DNA from: Euborellia annulipes
Lineage: Eukaryota > Arthropoda > Insecta > Dermaptera > Anisolabididae
DNA length: 64,000 nucleotides
Direction of reading: 5' to 3'
NCBI GenBank assembly: GCA_023213315.1
Contig: JAKCPI010016990.1
Coordinates: forward strand, 24,491-88,490
Positions 55,183 through 64,000 of this stretch are shown here, in pieces. The translations under genes and the position numbers were made by a program. The notes beneath the pieces were generated by a model. The model was not told the DNA's origin. It saw only the letters and a program-made list of their open reading frames with translations, and did not search any database. The stretch's first letter is position 1. Every line of letters begins with the position of its first letter.

Positions 55183-56440
55183 TTAAAGGTGACAAATAGG
55201 CCTACTTTATGAAAAGGATGAGTTGTTATGCTACGCCTGTAAAGTGGTTTAGTTACTCAAAGGTAGAATGGATTTTTCAATTAATTGCTCTAGAGCTCCA
55301 CTCATTTTAATTTCGTAAGAGATTTATCACGTCCGCATGAGTGGAAGCTGTTGAGCAAATTAATAGAAAAATCCATTAGAGTTGGTTTGCCTATCTTCTA
55401 GGATTAAAATATAAAGAATTGTAATTTTATAGTCTTTTCGGCATATACATTTTATCGATATTCATTATTTAAATACGATATGTGTGGAGGTCCAGGCATG
55501 CAATTTTATTTAATATGAGTATAATTACTAATATAATAGGTTTAAGTGACCTTGAAAATAAAAGATACCAAAAGAAAATTTTATCTTATTTAATAATTAT
55601 ATATATCCGGAATAGCATCCGGGTCAATAAAATAAATAAATTTTTATGACCATACGAGTGCAAAAAATAAAAACGTATTATTATTAATTAATTTTAATAT
55701 TTTTTTACAAATGCATATGTAAAAAAAATTTATTATTATATTAGTATTTAGGACTTCACATCTCACTTTGGCAAAAATAATCTTTCCACTTACTTATATA
55801 ATGAGATTTCGTGATCAAGTCAAATTTATCGAAAATGTTGAAATTAGACGTTTCTAAAGTGAAAACATTCAATGTTAGGGTGAAGGAAATGTAATAAAAC
55901 TAAATATGTTCTCAAAGTTTAGAGAAGGAATTGTACAGTTCATTTTGTATGCTAGTATGTAGTACAAGTTCTATTTGCTTTATTCCTAATTAATGTCGTT
56001 CCTAATTTCATTCGAATAAGTTTATTCAAAGCACAGAGGCTTTAATGAACCTCGGTAATGGAATAGACCCTTTCTTGTCAAGTTCATAATTTGTAAAATT
56101 TTAATGACAAAGATCTTAGTCAATAAATTAGTTATACTCTAATCTTTAAAATTCTAGAGTAAAAAAAAGCTTTTTTTTAATAGCTAGTTGTGATATTTAA
56201 AATTTTAATTAGGAAAAAAGATTGAGTATAAGTATAATATTTTTTTATTTATTACTCCTAATCTGATCTTTAGAGATGAAGGGATGTCGATATAAAAATT
56301 AAATTTCTAATTTTCTCCATAACTAAATTATCCTCCAATTATAAAATGTAAAGTAAGCCTCTACATGGCCTCCTATGCCGAAAAGTCCCTGAATTAAAAA
56401 AGCTCTTTTTTACTATGAAAATAGTTAAATAACATATTTT

Positions 56441-57126
56441 ACTTTCTCTTATCTATGTATATATGTAATATATATATAGAGAGAAAGTATTGGATTCATG
56501 TCAAAAATTCGATGTCGAGATTTTGATGGATCTTCACGTTTTGAGGTCCCCTGAATCCAAAAAACTGGTTTTCGCAACATGGTCTGTCTGTGTGTCTGTG
56601 TATCTGTGTGTCTGTGTGTGTGTCTGTCTGTGAACAAAATATCTCAAGAACGAAAAGAGCTAGGAGGTTGAAATTTTATATTTAAGTTAGGCACCCCCAT
56701 GGGACGTGACACGAAGCTTTTGAACAAAATCGGCCAAAGAGTACTAGTACTTTACTGATGCACTTTTTCAGTTTTTTTCGATTTTCTCAAAATTTGCTCC
56801 AACGATTTTTTTTAAAATTCAAAAATCAATTATTTTTTAGATCTCCAATAAAATGTATATTCTCATTTTGTGATTGAAATCTTCTGAAGACCACTTTACT
56901 CTTGTGCTTCATAGAGGAGATAGGAGAAATGGTTGCCATGGTAACAAAATATAAATATTTTGCCATACTTATAAATTTTACATCTTGAATTCAATTGTAC
57001 CCTACTGTCGGAAACTAAATACATGTCGACACAAAAAATCTGGTGTGACAAGCACAGAACACAACTTTCGATTACCGAAGGTAAGAGAAAGTTGTGTGCT
57101 GTGCGCCAGTCACACCAGATTTTTTC
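56441..57126 (+). mobile_element. hairpin-bounded repeat family, best full-length copy
   Basis: About 690 bp. The left end is a hairpin, ACTTTCTCTTA...TAGAGAGAAAGT, with an AT-rich loop. Then come CCTGAATCCAAAAAACTGG, a (TGTCTG)n microsatellite, CGATTTTCTCAAAATTTGCT, and GGTTGCCATGGTAAC. The right end (57035-57126) is an imperfect palindrome of about 90 bp with TCTGGTGTGAC ends and a core of AACTTTCGATTACCGAAGG. No open frame. The combination of internal microsatellite and terminal palindromes is reminiscent of Helentron-associated (DINE/HINE-like) elements, but I see no CTRR terminus, so the class is open. Confidence 0.75.
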
Positions 57127-57161
57127 TTTCATAAGAAAACAAAAATTTTAAGCCTCTGATC

Positions 57162-57411
57162 AGTGGCGTCTTTTGGGGGGGGGGCGTTTGCACCCCACTC
57201 CCCCCCTCCTCAAGGGCTCTGATTTTTATAAAATTCTATATTATTCTAAATAAAATATATCTACGAGTATATAAACTGTACAAAATTAAACAATTAATTA
57301 AATTAAATATCTTTCGGCCAAATTTGAGTACCTATTTGTAAATAAATTTAAAAAAAAAAAAAAAACAAGTTTCCCCCCCCCCCCCAAGAAAAAGTTAAAA
57401 TGACGCCACTG
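57162..57411. mobile_element. hAT-type MITE with perfect target duplication
   Basis: Ends CAGTGGCGTC / GACGCCACTG. Identical 8-bp flanks, CCTCTGAT, at 57154-57161 and 57412-57419. Subterminal G and C runs. Confidence 0.85.
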
Positions 57412-57449
57412 CCTCTGATAAAATCTAATGATAGATAGAAAACACGGTG

Positions 57450-57488
57450 CCTACTGGGTTTCGGACTCGAGTGTGACCATATTCAGTG
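57450..57488 (-). ncRNA. hammerhead-like motif, cleavage box lost
   Basis: Minus strand CTGAATA - T - GGTCACACTCGAGTCC - GAAACCCAG; left arm of the fold-back 57425-58112. Confidence 0.35.
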
Positions 57489-57562
57489 CTGTAAAAACAA
57501 TAAAAATATTTGAATTTTTTTGATAAAAATTAAATGAAACTGAAATTAGATATATAATAGGA

Positions 57563-57831
57563 CAGTGGCGTAGGGAAGGAGGGGGCAAGGGGGTCATCAT
57601 GCCCCGGGCGCTACTCACAAAGGGGCGCCAAATGGTCCGCAAAAAAATTGCTGGATAATTTTGTCTCAAATTTAAAGCCTAACTTGGGCCTATGACTTTA
57701 TTTATTTTACTTTATTTATTTATTAATTTGCGAGTATTTTTACATATAATATTATATGGTTTTCTAATGGGGGGGGGGGGGGGCTAAAAAGGTATTGTGC
57801 CCCGGGCGCGAGTTAGCTCGCTACGCCAATG
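57563..57831. mobile_element. hAT-type MITE with perfect target duplication
   Basis: Ends CAGTGGCGTAG / CTACGCCAATG. Identical 8-bp flanks, TAATAGGA, at 57555-57562 and 57832-57839. Contains a 14-base G run and inverted GCCCCGGGCGC boxes. Confidence 0.85.
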
Positions 57832-58027
57832 TAATAGGACTAGCTTTTACCGAAACAAGTCTTTTCATAAAAATAGAAAAGCTAGCCTCCGTATAGGTCT
57901 ATAATATATTTACTTATGCACTAATTCCAGTCTTACCTAATTATTTTTAATTGTATTTTAAAATATTTCTAATTTTAATTTTAATTAAAAAAAAATTGAA
58001 ATATTTTTATTTTTTATACAGTATTTA

Positions 58028-58070
58028 CAGCACTGAATATGGTCACATTCGCGTCCGAAACCCAGTTGGC
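58028..58070 (+). ncRNA. hammerhead-like motif, cleavage box lost
   Basis: ACAGCA - CTGAATA - T - GGTCACATTCGCGTCC - GAAACCCAG. The inverted mate at 57450-57488 has the same boxes. GTH is absent in both. Confidence 0.35.
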
Positions 58071-58908
58071 ACCGAGTTTTGAATCTATCTTTTAATCCAG
58101 AAACTTTTCGGCATAGGAGGCCATATAGAGGTGTTCCTATTTATTTTAATTAATTGGTAGCCAGGACAATTGAAATCTTTGTCGCATGAGACGAAAGCTA
58201 AAGTTTTGTTGATTGAAATAAGATAAAAGGTTGGTAGCTAAACTTTTATAAAGTTTAAATTTGTCTCTTTTCTGCCGCCACCCCCTCCTCTCAAAATTGT
58301 TATAAAACGATGCCTTATGGATTCGTGTCATATAGATTTCTTATATTCCTTCTCTTAATCGTTTTATCTTTAAAACTAATTATTTCTAATTGAAAACAAA
58401 TTTAATAATATTACTATTTCTTTCCTTTTCCCAGAATTTTTTTCTCTCCAAGTTAAACAAATATGATCAAAGAAAGTGAAAAAAACTTTCTTATTGACAT
58501 TCATCATTGATTCCCAAGTCGTTCTCGTTCTTTCATTATTTATTTAAAAGTTTTAAATTGAGGGAACATCAAAAAAGATTTTTATATAGGCCAACTTGTT
58601 TGAAAACTTTATATATCAAGGTGTTTTAATACCATACTTTTTTTTTTAAATTTAAAAAGGACATTAATAAAAAAATAATTTGGATGACATGTTTTCGGTT
58701 TATATATTAACAAATTTATTTAATCTAAATTTATGTGATGGATTAAAAAAATCAAAATTTGAACCGTTGGTAATATATATCAAAAATTTGTATCCCCATT
58801 GGCTCCTATAAAACTTAATATTATCCCCTCTTTGTAATAAGCTATTTTATTTTATAGGATTTTTAAAAAGATTTTCTATAAAAATTTTTATAATATTTTT
58901 ACTGCGAT

Positions 58909-59046
58909 GATGAATGTTCAGATCGTCACGATTCTTGTTTTAAAAGATGATTTCTCTCAAGAGATAATGAATGTTTCCAGAAGCTTAAAAATTTGACTGC
59001 AACTGGAAAAGCCATTAGCAATCTACTGAATAGTGCATATGTGTGA
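58909..59046 (+). pseudogene. Cys-rich coding-like fragment interrupted by TGA
   Basis: One frame reads YCDDECSDRHDSCFKR, then TGA, then FLSRDNECFQKLKN and on to a stop at 59044-59046. The second part follows an acceptor-like tttctctcaag. The CSDRHDSC pattern is loosely reminiscent of secreted phospholipase A2 cores, but the match is short and I do not assign it. Confidence 0.2.
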
Positions 59047-59469
59047 ACAATTTATGTAAGATATTTAAATTTTTTTCATAAAATTATTTCTTTTAATAAA
59101 GACGTAGTCCTAAGTTATTTTTTTTTTGTACCTACTTTCAAGAAAAAATACAAAAAAATTTAGAAATCAAAATTGATTTCATGTACTAGGTAAATTTCTT
59201 ATTTTAAAAAAATAAAAATCGAGAGTCAGCTTTTTTTTATACATAATATCAATTCCATCCAACCTACTATAGTAGGTTGGATATATGATCATAATTAATT
59301 CAACTTTTCAATTTTTGAAAAAACATGCTAGAATAAAAAAACTGTTTAAGATAGGCCTACTGTAATTTATCAAAATATGACAAAACAATAAAAATGAAAA
59401 TTAAAAAAATATATTAGGTCAAGTATGTACCCCGGATTAATTCCTATATTTTAAAATTTCATTGTACCA

Positions 59470-59685
59470 ATGGTGACTTCTATTGCAATAGTATTGAGAA
59501 TAAAGCCCGGAAGTAGGCAGCCCAAATGGCAGCTGGTCTGTCTAAGAAATATCTTTTTCAAAGCAAGCAATTGGGCGATCGGCCTTTATTACCATAGAAA
59601 TTTATATTTTTAATATATTAGTGAACGTGTGCCATTTGGGCTGATTAACTGCCGGGCTTTTTCTCAATACTATTGCAATAGATGG
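59470..59685. mobile_element. short inverted-repeat element
   Basis: Ends TATTGCAATAGTATTGAGAA / TTCTCAATACTATTGCAATA, then GCCCGG and GCCCAAATGGCA inverted. About 210 bp. Confidence 0.6.
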
Positions 59686-59689
59686 TACA

Positions 59690-60640
59690 TCTAAAATAAT
59701 TTTAGCATTAAACTACATATCGATTTGATAGATATAACTCGTTGAATTTTAAATTAAAGTGTTCAAACTCACACACAAAGTCATAATTCCAAAATTATCA
59801 AAATCGTCGAATTCTTTGACAATCACAATGTTTTTTTATTATCATTCTCAGCTACTGAGGCCATTTAGGGATTTAGTGTATATATATTTTAAATTTTCAT
59901 TGTAGTCCTACGGTAACACGGTACTTTCCGAAAAAGTGTTCCCAGACAATTTTGATGATTATTTAAATCAATTTGATAATTAATATAAAGAAATGTTTCT
60001 GGATCTCATACTACGGTTCGCCATTTTTTAAAGTATTTATGGGCAAAGATACCAAAGACAAAAAAAAAAACCATATTACAAACTTCCTTATGTAAAACAT
60101 ACTCCTTTATAAAATACTAGATTTAGAACATTCAGGGTAAATAAATTTTTCTAGATTTTTCTGACAATAAATAATATTTTAGGCCTACATTACCATATAC
60201 TCCATACTACTCTATATTACTCTTCTTTTTTAAGGAGAGTGGTCATTAAACATTTATTATTTTGAAATGTGTGGTCTCGAAATATTTCAGAAAGAATAAT
60301 AATACAGTATATAATTTAATTGATATGTTTTTATTTTATCGAAAATATTATATTCAATTAATCACTATGTCAAGGAAATGTCATACAGAAATGATAATAT
60401 TAAAATTAATCATATCAATATAAATAAATATTTTTCAACAACAGTTGGAAGATTATTAAATTGGTCATTTTAATAAAATATAAAAAAGAGAATTTCACTT
60501 GCCCTGATCTAATAATCATTTTTGGGGTCACAGCACTCGGGAAAACGAATTTCTCTCAGATAAAAGAAAAAAAAACCAATGATTATAATCATAGATCTAA
60601 TTTATAACAATTTAAAATGTCTATTAACCGCACCATTGAT

Positions 60641-60676
<36 letters not shown>

Positions 60677-63600
60677 TATTCATTTGAAAAGAAAGGGAAT
60701 TTTTATATAACGTTATCTGCGGAGAGAAGACGACTTTCAATTTCGTATGCCAGCCACTTACTTTTGGATGTTAAGCTTTATGCAATATCATATTAGGAAA
60801 AAAACAAAAACAACAACAAATAATAACGTTAAAATAAATTGCTAGATGGTTGTTGAATTATGGATAGAGAATCCGATTGGAAAAACACTGAATTTCATGA
60901 TAAAAAAAAAAAAAAAACTTCACTCTAGTCGTTCCCTCTTATCAAAGGTTGTTTGTATATTTATAATTTAAAAAACAAGCAAAATATTTTTTTTTTTATA
61001 TATATCTTCTTTTGAGTAAGATTGGGGTAAACAGAAAAAGGAAAGACCGTATCAAAACCAAAAGGGAATTATTCAGCTGGGACACACACACTCCAAAAAA
61101 ATATTATTTATTAAATCATACCAAAAAAATAAACATTGTTTTAGTCTTAAAATATAATTACCAAAAACAGAGTAGATGGAAATTTTATAATCTTAAGAAA
61201 GGGGGATTGAAAATTTAAGCCCTCTAATGAAACACCCCCCATCATTTATTTAATTAATTTTTACTCTTAGTCCTACGATTTAAGGTAGCCCATCCGTGGT
61301 GAAAGCGGTCCTGGCTCAAGTCCAGGAGGCGCGAATTTGGACATTGTTTGAAAAACATCGAAATATTAGTTTTCGGTGGTTGAGCTAAATGGATGCGACG
61401 ATTTTTGAAAAAAATTGTATTCAGATCAGTTGTTCCTAAGATGAGGCAAGAATTTAGTGCCCTTTCACTTATCAAGTGTTTAATTCATTTAATTAATTTT
61501 TTTATGCATGAGAAATAGGCTAATATAACCTTCTTCTTCCAATATACTGTACAAAAACGATACTCTTTTGATATTTTAATTTTTTTAATTGTAAATATAG
61601 TTAATTGATGGCCCTTAAGTGTGTAGGTATTTTGTTTATTTGCTTGAGATAAAATTATTTTGCCATTCGTCCTTGCATATTCTTTATCTATTCATGTTAA
61701 GTATTCTCTTTGCATGTTTTTATAAGAATCAATAGATATGTTTATAAATTACTTATGTAAAAAACAAATACAAATGTCAAATTGAGAAATTTTATGGATA
61801 AAATTCATATGGAAGTAATAAAGCAACGAAGTTGCAAAATCTTCCCCGTTCTTAATGAGATCCAATTTTGTTTTTGAGAATAAATCTCTATCCAGTCAAT
61901 GAATTCTTATAAAATTTGGTATCGGACTAGAAACAAATGTTTATTATTTGAATAGTTTCAAAGATTTGTGCTTTTCCTTATTAGGTATAATGCTGGAAAG
62001 TAAAATGAATTGACAAGTCTTTAAACGAATTTAGTAAAAAAATTTATTGAAATAGGGAGGGGGTTTAAATAACTTTAGATTATAATTAATAAAATAATTT
62101 TGGTATTTTTTCTCCCCCGAAAAATATAAATATTTGGGGCATTCCTCTTTAATACAAGGGATTTAGAGCTTTTAGTGGATTATCTTTAAATCTTGCTACT
62201 CCGGATGCGTAAATTTTGTCTTTCTCTGTGTACAGAATAAGATTATTCAAATTGGAAGCAAATAGGTTAATCCGCTGGAAAGTTATCGTTGGCTAAAACT
62301 TTGAGAGAGTGAGACAGAGAGAGAATCCTCACATAAAAGAGACAGAGACACACGCACATACACATGGACATGATGGAACGGAAATCCATTTTACTTCATC
62401 TTTCGGAGGTCGAAGACCCGAAACTGACCTTAACAGATACGATTTTTTTTTTTGTGACTCCATTACAAACTTCTCGTTGGAATATATAAAAGAAATGGAT
62501 TTAAAAAAAAGCTTTATTAATTAAATTTTTTTTTAATTTTTGTTAAATTTCAATTTTTGGATGTACGGATCCTGCATTAATGGGATTGTAACGACAGAAA
62601 AATTGAATTTTTTTTTAAGAAGAATTTAATTTATTATTATAATTTTATTGTCGGATTCCACCACAATAGCCCTCAGGCTGCGACGTAACTAGCCTTTGAG
62701 GGCGGGGGGGGGGAAAGCTCAACTGGGGCGCCGTTTTTTGTTCGAGCTTTTTTTTTTAGCAGGCTATACTAATTTCGTTTGACCTTTTTTTATGGAATTT
62801 CAAAAAAAAAAGCTTGAGATTTCGGGGGAAAAAAATGCTTGAAAGCTGGATGGGTTAGGGGCGCCAAAGGCTTGATCCGCTTGGGGCGGGGGCCCCCATC
62901 TGCATATGCTACTGCCCTCTGGCAATTCTACTCGGGGAGGGATTTGCTGTGACATCCCGTCCTTTGGAAAGGACATAAAAATAGTTCCTCTGATGAATGT
63001 GAAGGGAGCAGGCTCTACGCCGGTAGTGAGAGAGGCCCTCAGACTAGTATAGAAAAAGTTAGAGAGAGTAACTATATATGGATTAGATCATTAGCTAGAA
63101 ATGAACCCAGGAGAAGTTAGAGATAGATAAAAATGTAACTTCACAGAGCTACAGCCAGAGACAATTGGGTTTGAGGTATGTGTCTGCTTATTCGAAAGCA
63201 TCTCGGGTAAATAAACAGGGATTCCGGTATGTTTTCCCGCTTGGGACTGGAAGCGAACCCGGGATTCCAATAATAAAGTGTTAATTGATGTATTATCTTA
63301 ACGCCAGATAAATAAATTTAAATGATAAATAATAAACAATTAGGAATTTTAAGAGTGAAAAGTACTTTTTTTTACTTATTGGAATTACTTAATTCAAAAA
63401 AAAAAAAAAATAATAATAAACAATTTTTCATTAAAAAGTAAAAGTGAATTATAAATAAATCAAAGTTATTTTTTAACATTTTAATTTTTATAACCATAAA
63501 TTACTATCCTTGATGAAAATTTAAAATTAGAAAAGAGTTATAGTGATTATTTATTATTTCGGATTATATTGTAATAATAAAAAAAAAAAATTATATTCGT
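59690..63600. other. AT-rich intergenic sequence
   Basis: A 35-base poly(T) run at about 60640-60674, a weak hAT-type element at about 62672-62932 (CAGGCTGCGACGTAAC left end, CTACTG right end) and tRNA-like GGGTTCGCTTCC on the minus strand near 63250. No gene found. Confidence 0.4.
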
Positions 63601-63606
63601 TGGTTG

Positions 63607-63732
63607 CTGGTGGAAACTAAATATATGTCAACACAAAAAATCTGGTGTGAAAAAGCCTAGAACACAACTTTCGGATTATCTTTGGTTAGAGAAAGTTGTG
63701 AGTTGTGTGAGGACCAGTCACACCAGATTTTT
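63607..63732. repeat. right end of the hairpin-bounded family
   Basis: GGTGGAAACTAAATATATGT followed by the TCTGGTGTG palindrome. The rest of the body is absent. Confidence 0.65.
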
Positions 63733-64000
63733 AGTTCGGATTTTTTAAAAGTGAAGACAATATATTTTTGTTAGTATGAGTAAAACACTGGAGCACCGTA
63801 TAAATATAAGCTTATCAAGAGGTCAAATTTTAAAGACCCGCTTTCTTCAAATAATTTTAAAATTATTTCTAAAACAATTTTCTTGTATGTCTGTATGTTA
63901 TTTGAAATGCCCGTAGGCTATATATAATTTATTAAATCGAAAAATGTTTAGTGTCCTTCATTTTGGATTTACTAACAGGTGTTTATCAATTATTTGTAAA

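Larger units (their letters stand above)
57425..58112. mobile_element. fold-back element with hammerhead-like motifs, interrupted by a hAT-type element
   Basis: Inverted GACTCGAGTGTGACCATATT / TATGGTCACATTCGCGTCC arms and ATAGATAGAAAACACGGTGC outer arm (diverged on the right). The hAT-type element 57563-57831 is inserted in the loop. Confidence 0.55.

Noticed and set aside
56441..57126. Helitron
   Set aside because: Has a terminal hairpin but no CTRR 3' end, no TC 5' end and no Rep/Hel coding sequence.
58909..59046. Selenoprotein with in-frame TGA
   Set aside because: The TGA interrupts a Cys-rich frame, but there is no start, splice context or visible SECIS element; a decayed fragment is simpler.

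Overview
The window is AT-rich animal nuclear DNA from an arthropod. Two genes support that placement: a Quiver/Sleepless-type Ly6 protein very close to insect and crustacean forms, and a ZAD-C2H2 zinc-finger protein of the arthropod-expanded class. The sequence does not allow a finer taxonomic call. Introns are canonical GT-AG. I see no bacterial genes, operons, CRISPR arrays or rRNA.

Three protein-coding genes can be assembled exon by exon with consistent reading phase. (1) qvr (sleepless), + strand, four coding exons at 11630-22079, 150 aa: signal peptide, Ly6/three-finger domain, GPI-type tail. (2) An unrecognised coiled-coil protein, - strand, four exons at 39179-35115, 431 aa. (3) A ZAD-C2H2 zinc-finger protein, + strand, three exons at 40320-43663, 440 aa. 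Genes 2 and 3 are head-to-head, 1.1 kb apart, with an E-box and a CCAAT box between them. Weaker coding signals are an orphan exon at 5174-5343 (+), a 43-nt microexon at 51491-51533 (-), an unassigned reading frame near 2 kb, and a fossil hAT transposase tail at 6866-6985.

Most of the rest is transposable elements. Many can be delimited by target-site duplications: about a dozen short hAT-type elements (8-bp duplications, CAGTGGCG / CATGGGCG / CAGGGCCGG ends, long G or C runs), TA-flanked mariner/Tc1/pogo-type elements, TTAA-flanked elements, a tRNA-derived SINE family with 11-13 bp duplications and poly(A) tails, and a family of hairpin-bounded repeats of about 0.6-0.7 kb. One hAT-type insertion, 30102-34621, has a perfect 16-bp terminal repeat and a perfect 8-bp duplication, and carries at least three other elements nested inside it.

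The most striking system is a set of about twenty short motifs. They read stem - CTGANGA - hairpin - GAAACGTH - stem, the architecture of the minimal hammerhead ribozymes known from Penelope-like retroelements. They occur mostly as inverted pairs inside fold-back elements whose arms are otherwise unrelated. The hairpins and flanking stems show compensatory differences between loci. All copies carry one extra base after the CTGANGA box, so catalysis has to be tested.
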